DNA from: CAVVAY01 sp963746465
GTDB taxonomy: Bacteria > Actinomycetota > Actinomycetes > JACCUZ01
Assembly (NCBI GenBank): GCA_963746465.1
Contig: CAVVAY010000005.1
Coordinates: 868,001-932,000 of the forward strand
Direction: 5' to 3'
DNA: 64,000 nt
Part shown: piece after piece, positions 52,451-60,589 of the stretch
Layout: each line of letters starts with the position of its first letter
How positions within the stretch are numbered: position 1 is the stretch's first letter
Notes under the pieces: generated by a model
What the model saw: the letters and a program-made list of their open reading frames with translations, nothing else
Told to the model about the DNA's origin: nothing
Databases searched by the model: none
Made by a program: the position numbers and the translations under genes

Positions 52451-53818
52451 ATGGCGAACTCTGACGTCGACGTCGTGGTGATCGGGATGGGCCCGGGTGG
52501 CGAGGAGGTCGCCGGCCGGCTGGCGGAGGCGGGCCTGTCCGTCGTGGGTGTCGAGCGCGAGCTGGTGGGTGGCGAGTGCCCGTACTGGGGCTGCGTGCCG
52601 AGCAAGATGATGATCCGCGGCTCGACGCTGATCGCCGAGACCCGTCGCGCCGACCCCTACGCCGGTCACAGCTCGATCGAGCCGGACCTCGCCTTCGTCG
52701 CGAAGCGGATCCGGGACGAGGCGACCGACAGCTGGGACGACCAGGTCGCCGTCGACCGGTTCGAGGGCAAGGGCGGACGCCTGCTCCGCGGCTCGGCCCG
52801 GCTCGACGGCCCGGGCCGGGTCGTCGTCGGCGACGACACCTTCGTCGCGGCTCACGGTGTCGTGGTCGCGACCGGCTCGGCGCCCGTCGTACCGCCGATC
52901 GAGGGTCTTGCGCAGTCCCGCTACTGGACCAACCGGGAGGCGATCTCGGCCGAGCAGGCGCCGGCCTCGCTGATCGTCCTCGGCGGCGGCGCGATCGGAG
53001 TCGAGCTGGCCCAGATGTTCGCCCGTTACGGGTCCACGGTCACCGTCGTCGAGGCGCTCGACGGGCTGCTCCCGCCGGAGGAGCCGGAGGCCGGCGAGGT
53101 GGTGGCCGCGGCGCTGCGCGAGGACGGCGTCACGGTGCACACCGGCGCCAAGGCGGTGCACGTGTCCCGCGAGGGCGACGGTGGCGAGGTCGTCGTGCGG
53201 CTCGAGGACGGTACGTCGGTGCGCGCCGCCGAGCTGCTCGTCAGCGTCGGCCGCCGGGCCCGGGTCGGCGAGATCGGCCTTGACACCCTGGGCCTCGACC
53301 CGGGTGCCCGCGCCCTCGAGGTGGACGAGCGGATGCGGGCGGGCGAGCGGCTGTGGGCCGTCGGCGACGTCACCGGGGTCGGCGCGTTCACCCACATGGC
53401 GATGTACCAGGCGGGCATCGCGATCCGCGACATCCTCGGCCAGGACGGTCCGGTCGCCGACTACACCGGGCTGGCCCGCGTGACGTTCACCGACCCCGAG
53501 GTGGGATCGGTCGGCCTGACCGAGCGGGCCGCCCGTGAGCAGGGCCGGAAGGTCCGGGTCGGCGTCTCGCAGGTGTCGAGCTCGGCACGCGGCTGGATCC
53601 ACGGGCCGGGCAACGCGGGCTTCATCAAGCTGGTCGCGGACGAGGACGCCGGTGTGCTGGTCGGTGCCACCTCGGTAGGGCCGTGGGGCGGTGAGGTGCT
53701 CTCGATGCTCACCCTCGCCGTGCACGCCCGGGTCCCGGTGGGAACCCTACGGACGATGATCTACGCCTACCCGACCTTCCACCGCGGCGTGCTGGACGCC
53801 CTGACCGACCTGGGCTGA
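52451..53818 (+). CDS. FAD-dependent pyridine nucleotide-disulfide oxidoreductase
   Basis: 455 aa. FAD motif VVVIGMGPGGEEVAGRLAE near residues 8-26; redox disulfide GGECPYWGCVPSK near 42-54 (CxxxxC); NAD(P) motif LIVLGGGAIGVELAQMFA near 175; second FAD site LWAVGDVTGVGAFTHMAMYQ. The C-terminus reads YAYPTFHRGV where lipoamide dehydrogenases have HxHPTxxE, so the usual His-Glu pair is not there and lipoamide may not be the substrate; a quinone or another disulfide is possible. ATG 52451. Confidence 0.85.
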   Translation: MANSDVDVVVIGMGPGGEEVAGRLAEAGLSVVGVERELVGGECPYWGCVPSKMMIRGSTLIAETRRADPYAGHSSIEPDLAFVAKRIRDEATDSWDDQVAVDRFEGKGGRLLRGSARLDGPGRVVVGDDTFVAAHGVVVATGSAPVVPPIEGLAQSRYWTNREAISAEQAPASLIVLGGGAIGVELAQMFARYGSTVTVVEALDGLLPPEEPEAGEVVAAALREDGVTVHTGAKAVHVSREGDGGEVVVRLEDGTSVRAAELLVSVGRRARVGEIGLDTLGLDPGARALEVDERMRAGERLWAVGDVTGVGAFTHMAMYQAGIAIRDILGQDGPVADYTGLARVTFTDPEVGSVGLTERAAREQGRKVRVGVSQVSSSARGWIHGPGNAGFIKLVADEDAGVLVGATSVGPWGGEVLSMLTLAVHARVPVGTLRTMIYAYPTFHRGVLDALTDLG

Positions 53819-53821
53819 CCG

Positions 53822-55342
53822 ATGCTGCTCGCCGACCTCGCCGCTGCCTCGCAGGTGGTGGCCGCCACCAGCCGGCGTACCGAGAAGGTCGCTGCCGTCG
53901 CCCGGGCCTTGCAGGCCGCCGACCCGGACGAGGTCGCCGTCGTGGTGGCCTACCTCTCCGGGGAGCTGCGCCAGCGCCGTACCGGAGTCGGCTGGGCGTC
54001 GCTGCGGGACCTGCCGGCTGCGGTCGCCGAGCCGACCCTCGGCGTCAGCGAGGTCGACGCGGCGCTCGAGGGTGTCGCCGGCCTCAGCGGGGCCGGGTCG
54101 CAGGGGGAGCGGGTCCGGCAGGTCACCGACCTTTTCTCCCGGGCCACCGAGCCCGAGCAACGGTTGCTGCGCGGACTGCTGACAGGGGAGCTGCGCCAGG
54201 GGGCGCTGGAGGGCGTGATGCTGGCAGCCGTCGCCCAGGCCGCTGCCGTGCCGCTGGCCGAGGTGCGCCGGGCGGCGATGCTGCGCGGAGCGGTCGGTCC
54301 GGTGGCGGAGGCCGCGCTCACCGAGGGCGCCGCAGGGTTGGCCGAGTTCCGGCTGCAGGTCGGCCGTCCCGTCCAGCCGATGCTCGCCTCGACGGCCACC
54401 GACGTCGAGGAGGCGCTCGGCCGCCTCGGGGAGGCGGCCGTGGAGTGGAAGCTGGACGGCGTCCGGGTCCAGGTGCACCGCTCCGGCTCGGACGTCTCGG
54501 TGTGGACCCGCAGCCTGGACGAGATCACCGAACGGGTGCCCGAGGTGGTCGAGGCCGCGCTGTCGCTGCCGGTGCGGGAGCTCGTTCTCGACGGGGAGGC
54601 GATCGCGCTGCGGCCGGACGGGCGCCCGAGGCCGTTCCAGGAGACCGGGCGCCGGGTGTCCTCCCGGGTGGACGTAGCGGCCGCCCGGGTGTCGGCGCCG
54701 TTGTCGACGTACCTCTTCGACGTGCTGCACGCCGACGGTGCCGACGTGCTCGACCAGCCGGCGGCCGAGCGCGCCGCGGTGCTGCAGGCGGCGGTCCCCG
54801 AGCCGCTACGGGTGCCGCGGGTGGTCACCGGCGACCTCGCGGTGGCGTCCGACGTGCTCGCCGCTGCCGTCGCCCGGGGCCACGAGGGAGTGGTCGTCAA
54901 GGCGCTCGACGCGCCCTACGAGGCCGGCCGACGCGGCACCGGGTGGCTGAAGGTCAAGCCCCGGCACACCCTCGACCTGGTCGTCCTCGCCGCCGAGTGG
55001 GGTCACGGCCGCCGCCGAGGCTGGCTGTCGAACCTGCACCTCGGCGCACGCGATGCCGAGGGCGGGTTCGTGATGCTGGGCAAGACCTTCAAGGGGCTGA
55101 CCGACGAGATGCTCGCCTGGCAGACCGAGCGGCTGCAGGAGCTGGCGGTCACCAGCACCGACTGGGTGGTGCAGGTCCGGCCCGAGCTGGTGGTGGAAGT
55201 GGCCTTCGACGGGGTGCAGACCTCGCCGCGCTATCCGGGCGGGATGGCCCTGCGGTTCGCCCGGGTGCTGCGCCACCGACCGGACAAGCGACCAGAGGAC
55301 GCCGACACCGTCGACGCCGTCCGGGCGATCCATCAGGGCTAG
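53822..55342 (+). CDS. ATP-dependent DNA ligase, LigB-like
   Basis: 506 aa. A helical DNA-binding domain (to about residue 175) precedes the adenylation domain with the Lys of VEWKLDGVRVQVHR near 210, ELVLDGEAIAL, HEGVVVKALDAPYEAGRRG and WLKVKPRHTLDLVVLAAEWG; an OB domain follows. This long form matches actinobacterial LigB and archaeal-type ligases more than LigC/LigD, so it is a third, separate repair ligase type. It starts 3 bp after the oxidoreductase stop, so the two are probably one operon. Confidence 0.92.
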   Translation: MLLADLAAASQVVAATSRRTEKVAAVARALQAADPDEVAVVVAYLSGELRQRRTGVGWASLRDLPAAVAEPTLGVSEVDAALEGVAGLSGAGSQGERVRQVTDLFSRATEPEQRLLRGLLTGELRQGALEGVMLAAVAQAAAVPLAEVRRAAMLRGAVGPVAEAALTEGAAGLAEFRLQVGRPVQPMLASTATDVEEALGRLGEAAVEWKLDGVRVQVHRSGSDVSVWTRSLDEITERVPEVVEAALSLPVRELVLDGEAIALRPDGRPRPFQETGRRVSSRVDVAAARVSAPLSTYLFDVLHADGADVLDQPAAERAAVLQAAVPEPLRVPRVVTGDLAVASDVLAAAVARGHEGVVVKALDAPYEAGRRGTGWLKVKPRHTLDLVVLAAEWGHGRRRGWLSNLHLGARDAEGGFVMLGKTFKGLTDEMLAWQTERLQELAVTSTDWVVQVRPELVVEVAFDGVQTSPRYPGGMALRFARVLRHRPDKRPEDADTVDAVRAIHQG

Positions 55343-55542
55343 GGGCAGTCCTGCTGCGAGCCCTCGACGCTGGTCTTCATCACCGTGCAGGTGCCTTCGA
55401 ACATGCCGCGCACCGGCGGCCCGAGGGCGAACAGGGCGAAGACCATCGTCGCCGCTATGGCGAACACGATCAGTCCGTACTCCACCGAGGACGCGCCTGC
55501 ATCCGCGTGCGTCGTCCCCTGCTGTGCGCGCGCGACCAACAC
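55339..55542 (-). CDS. Flp-type IVb pilin
   Basis: 67 aa. After a short N-terminal leader (to about residue 15) comes the pilin core DAGASSVEYGLIVFAIAATM, with the Glu after the processing site that Flp prepilins need, and a single helix. The C-terminal part has two Cys (GTCTVMKT and QQDCP). GTG 55542 has GGGAGGA 4 nt upstream; a longer frame to 55623 lacks a ribosome site. No Tad secretion genes lie in the window, so it must use a machine coded elsewhere. It overlaps ligB by 4 bp. Confidence 0.8.
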   Translation of the reverse strand: MLVARAQQGTTHADAGASSVEYGLIVFAIAATMVFALFALGPPVRGMFEGTCTVMKTSVEGSQQDCP

Positions 55543-55664
55543 GCGTCCTCCCCCGGGCCTCAGCAGCCCCCGAGTAGGCCACCGTCCTGACCCATCCTGA
55601 CCGATCGGCGGCGCCGGTCGCATCAGCCCTTCGGGGGACCAGGGCTCGGTCGCCGGGCCCGGTG

Positions 55665-55826
55665 CTATCCGGCCGACCCCGCGTCATCAGGTCGGCGGCC
55701 GCGCGCCCGGTCCTCGGCCTGCCGGTTCGCGGCCTTCTCGCGGCGCCGCGCCCGGGCCTGGGCCCGGCGCTCGGCGATGAGATCGAGCCGGCGCAGCATC
55801 TCGTCCGGCCTCAGCTTCCCCGTCAC
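55665..55826 (-). CDS. small basic helical protein, 53 aa
   Basis: GTG 55826 to TAG 55665. The product KLRPDEMLRRLDLIAERRAQ continues as an Arg/Ala/Glu-rich helix and ends in a polar tail (GRRPDDAGSAG). It looks like a real charged helix and not random GC-rich translation, but I know no family and there is no good ribosome site. A TAGCCC 6 nt before the GTG may be a weak -10. Confidence 0.45.
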   Translation of the reverse strand: MTGKLRPDEMLRRLDLIAERRAQARARRREKAANRQAEDRARGRRPDDAGSAG

Positions 55827-56054
55827 ATCAGAGGGCTACCCGGCGCCGGGTGCGACAAGATCCTCAGGTGCGTCAGGAGATGGCAAAGAACACGATCCGT
55901 CAGCATCGGTGGCCCGAGGTAACTGGGTGTCGTCACAACGGCCTATGGACGGCCTGCCGACGTCGTCGCATCCTCCTCCGTAGGCGCCGCGCTCCGCTTC
56001 CGTGGGGGGCCAGGGAACGCGCGGCGCCGCAAGTCCTCGGGGGGGTCGGAACCC
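55827..56054. other. spacer with no recognised gene
   Basis: I see no supported reading frame here. The right end holds a run of seven G (56039-56045) that would be the ribosome site of the small gene at 56055. Confidence 0.4.
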
Positions 56055-56267
56055 ATGCAAGGTGAGGCTGTCGGCGTTTGTCGACGTGGCCGGTGGCTGC
56101 CTGGGACGGTGCTGTGGGAGTACGTGGACAGCGGGCGCAGACGCGCGCTGGTACGCCTCGAGACGCCCTGCGGAGTCGTCGTCCGAGAGCTTCACTGGTA
56201 CGACGATCTCCTGCTGGGCGGTCCGGTGCTCGAGCTCACCATGAGACGACTCGACCAGCACGCCTAG
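56055..56267 (+). CDS. small hypothetical protein, 70 aa
   Basis: ATG 56055, with a G7 run (56039-56045) 9 nt upstream as ribosome site. The sequence looks like one compact beta-rich domain (RWLPGTVLWEYVDSGRRRAL, then VRLETPCGVVVRELHWYDDL) with two Cys. No signal or membrane segment. Family unknown. It stands alone, 150 bp before the second 6C-type RNA; the opposite-strand frame looks less protein-like. Confidence 0.6.
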   Translation: MQGEAVGVCRRGRWLPGTVLWEYVDSGRRRALVRLETPCGVVVRELHWYDDLLLGGPVLELTMRRLDQHA

Positions 56268-56388
56268 ATCCGCGCTGAGTAACAAGAGATCGCGAGACCG
56301 CTTTCCGCACGGCGACGGTACAGCAGAATGCGAGCATGAGACTGACCGACACCTCGCGGGGAGGGACACGCCGAGTGGCGACGAGGTC

Positions 56389-56394
56389 TTGACT
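56389..56394 (+). promoter_or_regulatory. candidate -35 box of the second 6C-type RNA
   Basis: TTGACT lies 34 nt before the conserved opening word of the RNA, matching the 33-nt spacing at copy A. The -10 is weak (near AAGTGT, 56413-56418). Confidence 0.5.
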
Positions 56395-56422
56395 CATCGC
56401 TCAGGAAGGGCGAAGTGTGGCC

Positions 56423-56566
56423 GCCAGCCTCGGGGCGCCACCCCCCGGCGTCCGGGGTACAGGTCCGCGTCCCACCAACCCCCCGGTGGGACGCGGACCG
56501 CCCCCCTGCGATCCCCCCAGGACCCGCACCGCCGCTCGAATGAGCCGAGGGCCCTGCCGAGCGGGG
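56423..56566 (+). ncRNA. 6C-type small RNA (copy B)
   Basis: Opens with GCCAGCCTCGG as in copy A. Hairpin 1: CCTCGG (56428-56433) with CCGGGG (56452-56457), inner CGCC/GGCG, loop ACCCCCC. Hairpin 2: a perfect 15-bp stem (56462-56476 with 56485-56499) with loop AACCCCCC. Two more C6 tracts follow (56500-56506, 56513-56518), then a CCGCTCG/CGAGCGG hairpin (56531-56564) containing AATGAGC, a word also near the end of copy A. It ends about 240 bp before the DUF4956 gene; a further AAGAGC/GCTCTT hairpin (56595-56620) may stop the transcript. Confidence 0.8.
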
Positions 56567-56805
56567 GTGAGGTACGCCTCTGATCCTGCACCCCAAGAGC
56601 TGGCAAAAACATGGGCTCTTCGGACAGGCGAACGGTCATCTTTTCGGACGATGCTCATCCGTTCGGCCGCGGGACTGCCTAGCGCCGGCTGGCGGATCTG
56701 CCGATTCGGTGGACGGCGTGACCGATGCGGGGCGATCCTGCTGTGTCGGTACAGATGCGCTAGCCAATGGCGAAGACGTAACTGGCCGAGAGTGTGGGGG
56801 GCGCA
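56567..56805. other. leader region of the DUF4956-VTC operon
   Basis: No reading frame is supported. It holds an AAGAGC...GCTCTT hairpin (56595-56620) and, at its end, the G6 ribosome site (56796-56801) of the DUF4956 gene. No clear promoter was found, so read-through from the 6C RNA promoter is possible. Confidence 0.4.
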
Positions 56806-57399
56806 ATGAGGGTGCTGCTGCTGAACCTTGTCATCGACGTGATGGCAATCAGTGTCGTCGCGTACGGCATCTACTTCCGTCGCTACTACCGACGCGACCT
56901 GCTTCTGGCCTACCTTGCACTGAACATCGGCGTCTTCGCGGTCACGGCGTTGCTCGCCGACAGCGATGCGGGCGTCGGTCTGGGCCTCGGGCTCTTCGGC
57001 ATCCTGTCGATCGTCCGCCTCCGGTCGGACTCGATCACGCAGGAGGAGATCGCCTACTACTTCATCGCCCTGGCCCTGGGCCTCGTCGCCGGCCTGGCGG
57101 TGCACCCGCCGTGGCTCGGCCCCGCGATGTCCGGTCTCCTGGTGGCCGTCATGTACGTCGCGGACCATCCGCGGCTGACCGCCCGCAGCCAGCGGCAGTG
57201 CATCAGGCTGGACCGCGCCTACCCCGACGCGGCACAGCTCACCGCGGCCCTGGAGCGGCTGCTGATGGCCGAGGTCCGTCACCTGGTCGTGGTGGAGCTC
57301 GACCTCGTCTCCGACACGACGACGGTCGACGTCCGGTTCAGGATCCCGCGGCCACGTCGCGCAGACCTGACCGCGCAGCTCAGCGGGGCGATCGTATGA
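56806..57399 (+). CDS. DUF4956 membrane protein
   Basis: 197 aa. Four membrane helices in the first 110 residues, with the family stretch LGLGLFGILSIVRLRSDSIT near residues 60-80 followed by QEEIAYYFIALALGL, then a cytosolic domain (from about 125). DUF4956 genes often sit beside VTC-domain polyphosphate polymerases, as here; the protein is thought to serve that complex in the membrane, though its role is not proven. ATG 56806 has GGGGGG 4 nt upstream; its stop overlaps the VTC gene as ATGA. Confidence 0.9.
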   Translation: MRVLLLNLVIDVMAISVVAYGIYFRRYYRRDLLLAYLALNIGVFAVTALLADSDAGVGLGLGLFGILSIVRLRSDSITQEEIAYYFIALALGLVAGLAVHPPWLGPAMSGLLVAVMYVADHPRLTARSQRQCIRLDRAYPDAAQLTAALERLLMAEVRHLVVVELDLVSDTTTVDVRFRIPRPRRADLTAQLSGAIV

Positions 57400-58229
57400 C
57401 GGGTCTACGGCCGGTCGCTCAGGTCGTCCAGGGCTACAGCGACGGCGTCGTCCCCGAGCGTCCCGACGGGCGGGCGATGGTGAGCTTGGAGGCAGTCCTT
57501 GCGGCCGCCCAGCTGACCACGCGCAACGAGCGGAAGTTCCTGCTCCCGGTGGCAGCGTTGCCCTGCCTGCTCGATCGCCTTCCGGCCAGGATGGCCAGGC
57601 TTGAGATCGACGGCCGGCAGGTCTTCGACTACGAGTCCGTCTACTTCGACACCCAAGACCTCGCGCTCTACGGCGACCATGTCCAGGGCCGGCGCAAGCG
57701 GTACAAGGCGCGTACCCGCACCTACTCCTTCAGCGAGTCGACGATGTTCGAGGTCAAGCTCAGAGGGCTGCGCGGGCAGACAGTCAAGCACCGCATGCCG
57801 CACGACTACGGCCGCCGATCAGAACTGACGCCCGAAGGGTCCGCGTTCCTCGATACGGTGGTGGCTCGTGCCTACGGGGAACGGGTGCCGCCGGTGGCTC
57901 CGGTGCTGACGACTCGGTACCGACGGATGACCTTCGTCGACCTGAACCGCCCGTGCCGACTGACCATCGACGTCGGCTTGAGGTGGTCGGACGGCGTCGC
58001 CGAGCACAGCGCGGACCACCTTGCGCTCATCGAGTCCAAGACCCCCGCCGGCCCGGCCCAGGTCGAAGGGCTGCTCGGGTCGCTCGGTCTTCGACCGGTC
58101 ACCGTGAGCAAGTACTGCCTGGGCGTGGCACTGCTGCACCCCGAGACGCCGGCGAACCGGTGGAGCCGGCTGCTCAGGCACGAGTTTGGCTGGCAGCGTG
58201 CTGCTGCCCTCGAGTCCCGGCTGAACTGA
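57396..58229 (+). CDS. VTC-domain polyphosphate polymerase
   Basis: 277 aa. The triphosphate-tunnel fold is seen from residue 40: TRNERKFLLPVAALPCLLDR, DYESVYFDTQDLALYGDHVQ, GRRKRYKARTRTY, FEVKLRGLRGQTVKHRM, TTRYRRMTFVD and LIESKTPAG. The alternating Lys, Arg and Glu of the tunnel wall are kept, as in yeast Vtc4, which builds polyphosphate from ATP. There is no SPX domain. Translationally coupled to the DUF4956 membrane protein. A CotH kinase gene, common in such clusters, is not seen. Confidence 0.9.
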   Translation: MTGLRPVAQVVQGYSDGVVPERPDGRAMVSLEAVLAAAQLTTRNERKFLLPVAALPCLLDRLPARMARLEIDGRQVFDYESVYFDTQDLALYGDHVQGRRKRYKARTRTYSFSESTMFEVKLRGLRGQTVKHRMPHDYGRRSELTPEGSAFLDTVVARAYGERVPPVAPVLTTRYRRMTFVDLNRPCRLTIDVGLRWSDGVAEHSADHLALIESKTPAGPAQVEGLLGSLGLRPVTVSKYCLGVALLHPETPANRWSRLLRHEFGWQRAAALESRLN

Positions 58230-58327
58230 GCGGTGACCGCGCACGGCCTCTGTCGGCACAGCTCCGAGAGCAGGTCGTAGTGCCGGAAAGCAATGCAGCA
58301 GACCTGCTGTCCTGCGATCGTGGCTCC

Positions 58328-59050
58328 ATGGTCGAAGGCTCCCCGGTGCGCTGGGCACGTCACGGCGGCTGGGTGCTGATCGCGGTCGCGGGCGCGGCGG
58401 GGATCCTGCCAAGCAGCTCCGGCGGCAGCATCGCCGGACCGGACAGCGCGACGTGGGTGCTGATGGGCCTGCTGGGCATCTGCGGGGCGGCCCTGCTATT
58501 TGTCGCTGCACCGGGTTCCCCCATGACGGTGACCACCCGCGCGCAAGCGACCGTGGGGGGCACCGTCACGGGCCTCGCCTGCTTCGCCCTGATGCCCTTC
58601 GCCGGCAGCGGAGCACCACTCGCTGGCCGGCTGCCCGCTGGGTTCGGCTGGCTGTTGGCCGGCTCGATGGTCGTGGCCGCGCCCTGGGCCGTGGCGGCCT
58701 GGGGAGAACGTCGCGCTCCCGATCAGGGCGGCTACGGGTTGTGGCACCTGACCGCGGTTGCGGCGCTCATGGTCTTCACCGCGGCAGTGGTCGTCATCCG
58801 GCTCTTCCCCGACGCTGTCCCGGACATCGTGCCGGCCAGCGGCGTCTGGCAGGGCGACGGATCGGTGAAGGCGGTTCAGGACGCACACGAGCAGAGCGCG
58901 ATCGAGGCGGTCGACCCGTACGTGCTCCCACTGGTCATCGCGGCCCTGCTGCTGTGCGGCGAGGTCGTCGTCACAGCGACGGCGCGGAGACGCCTCCGGC
59001 TCACGGGCCGTCAGCAGACGACCTTCGTGGCACCCGTCGAGTTCCAGTAA
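58328..59050 (+). CDS. membrane protein of unknown function, 240 aa
   Basis: Four to five membrane helices (about residues 13-30, 43-60, 75-92, 103-122, 137-158), then an extracytoplasmic stretch (FPDAVPDIVPASGVWQGDGS to VDPYVL) and a last helix near 203-225, with a short basic tail. I do not recognise the family. Start uncertain: ATG 58328 or GTG 58280. It lies between the VTC gene and the lamin-tail proteins, and its end overlaps the first of them by 40 bp, tail to tail. Confidence 0.7.
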   Translation: MVEGSPVRWARHGGWVLIAVAGAAGILPSSSGGSIAGPDSATWVLMGLLGICGAALLFVAAPGSPMTVTTRAQATVGGTVTGLACFALMPFAGSGAPLAGRLPAGFGWLLAGSMVVAAPWAVAAWGERRAPDQGGYGLWHLTAVAALMVFTAAVVVIRLFPDAVPDIVPASGVWQGDGSVKAVQDAHEQSAIEAVDPYVLPLVIAALLLCGEVVVTATARRRLRLTGRQQTTFVAPVEFQ

Positions 59051-60492
59051 CAGGAGTCGACCGCGCGTCCGAGACCGTCGCGCAGCCGCGCCGACTCGCG
59101 ACCGTGGTTGTTCCAGACGTGCCGGTTGCGGCCCCAGAAGCGGACACCGGACCGGTTCGTGCCCTTGCCCGTCCGAACGAGCACGGTCCCGCGCGGCCGG
59201 AGGGTAGTGGCGGGGAAGGTGTACACGTGCCCTGACGCATCTCGCACCGTCCAACCCTTCAGGCCCACGGTGACGACGCCGGTGTTCTTCACCACGACGA
59301 ACTCGGCTCGAGCGTTGCGCCGGGTGTCGGGGCCGGGCGGGTTGTAGCGAACACGGGCTATCTGCACCGCGCGGGCGACCGGTGGCCCCGTCACCGGGTG
59401 TGTACCCGGCGGCAGGATGACCGCGCCGGCCGGCGTCGCGTCTCCCGCGGCGACCATGAAGGACCGCACCGCCCGAACGGTCGCGCCGGACTTCATCGTC
59501 GCCGTGACCGTGGCGTTGTAGGAGCCGGCACCGAAGACGAGGGTGGTGGACCAGCCGCCGAAGGCGTCGACGTCCGCTTGCACCTGCCGGCCACCGACCT
59601 CGAGGGTGACTCCCGTGATCGCGTCGGGCTGGGACCCGACGACGTGCCCCGGAAGGTCGGCCGAGCTCCTCACCGCCATGCACGACTCGCCGGTGGCGGC
59701 CGCCATCCTGGCCATCGCCCGACCTGCATCGCACCCGCCCGCAGACCCGATGGCGAAGCTCCGCAGGCTCACACCGGACGTGTGCAGGGCGGCCAGGGTC
59801 GAGGCATTGACGGCTGCCTTGCCGTCGGAGAGGAAGAAGACCCACTTGGGGCCACCGGGGGCGGCTGCCAGGGTCGAGAGCGCCGACGATGCCGCAGCAT
59901 CCAGGTCGGTACCGGTGCCACCCAGCGACTTCTTCGTGTACTGCCTGACAATTCCCCGCTTGACGCCTCGGGCGGCCGTGACGATCCACGGTTCGGCCCC
60001 GGTGCCTGCCTGGCCGGCGGGCACGAAGCTGCTGGAGACCGCGGAGGGATCCAGGTCGGCGATCGCGGGCTGAGTGGCGAACGCCTCCAGGCCGACGTTG
60101 GAACCAGCGACGGATCCGGCGACCACCTGGTTCAGCGAACGCACCGCGGCGATCTCGCAGTCCAGAACGTCGCCGACGGAATGATCCCCGTTCAAGTCGT
60201 CCCCGGCGTCGACGACACCGTTGCCGTCACAGTCAGCGCCGCGCTGATCTCCCGTCGACGCCGAGGCGTCCACGACGTAGAGCACCGTCGGGGCGCCGGT
60301 CCCTCCGCGCGTCACGCGGCCATGCAGCTGCACCGGCGAACCGGCCCGCAGATCGCTTCCCGGGTCGTCGAACACCACCGAGGTGGCATCGTCCGTCGCG
60401 ACCGAGGAGGGCACGATCGGGCCGGCAATCGAGGCGACGACAAGCGCCGCGGTTACCAGCGCGCGGCGCGATCGGACGGTCCCGGTCGTCAC
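59011..60492 (-). CDS. secreted VWA protein with Ca-loop insert and C-terminal lamin-tail domain (paralogue 1)
   Basis: 493 aa. Signal peptide to about residue 32. The VWA domain has the metal site DASAST at 75-80, GTDLDAA and FLSDGKA. Straight after the first metal motif comes an insert with two calcium-loop-like segments, DCDGNGVVD (87-95) and DLNGDHSVGD (99-108), as in EF-hand/dockerin loops. A beta domain follows, then a lamin-tail domain (from about 380): RVRYNPPGPDTRRNARAEFV, LKGWTVRDASGHVYTFPA, RNRHVWNNHG, ending in Cys. GTG 60492 has GGGGG 3 nt upstream. A tandem copy lies upstream. Confidence 0.88.
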   Translation of the reverse strand: MTTGTVRSRRALVTAALVVASIAGPIVPSSVATDDATSVVFDDPGSDLRAGSPVQLHGRVTRGGTGAPTVLYVVDASASTGDQRGADCDGNGVVDAGDDLNGDHSVGDVLDCEIAAVRSLNQVVAGSVAGSNVGLEAFATQPAIADLDPSAVSSSFVPAGQAGTGAEPWIVTAARGVKRGIVRQYTKKSLGGTGTDLDAAASSALSTLAAAPGGPKWVFFLSDGKAAVNASTLAALHTSGVSLRSFAIGSAGGCDAGRAMARMAAATGESCMAVRSSADLPGHVVGSQPDAITGVTLEVGGRQVQADVDAFGGWSTTLVFGAGSYNATVTATMKSGATVRAVRSFMVAAGDATPAGAVILPPGTHPVTGPPVARAVQIARVRYNPPGPDTRRNARAEFVVVKNTGVVTVGLKGWTVRDASGHVYTFPATTLRPRGTVLVRTGKGTNRSGVRFWGRNRHVWNNHGRESARLRDGLGRAVDSCYWNSTGATKVVC

Positions 60493-60589
60493 AGTCCCCC
60501 TTCGGCGAGACGACTAGCATCACTCGCAGCTGGGGTCCCTACCATCCGCTGACCGGGTGCGTCGGGGTGACGTTCGACCGACACGGACA

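Noticed and set aside
55836..56369. 177-codon minus-strand frame opposite the small gene at 56055
   Set aside because: Low-complexity Ser/Pro/Arg composition without a ribosome site; the plus-strand frame looks more like a folded protein.
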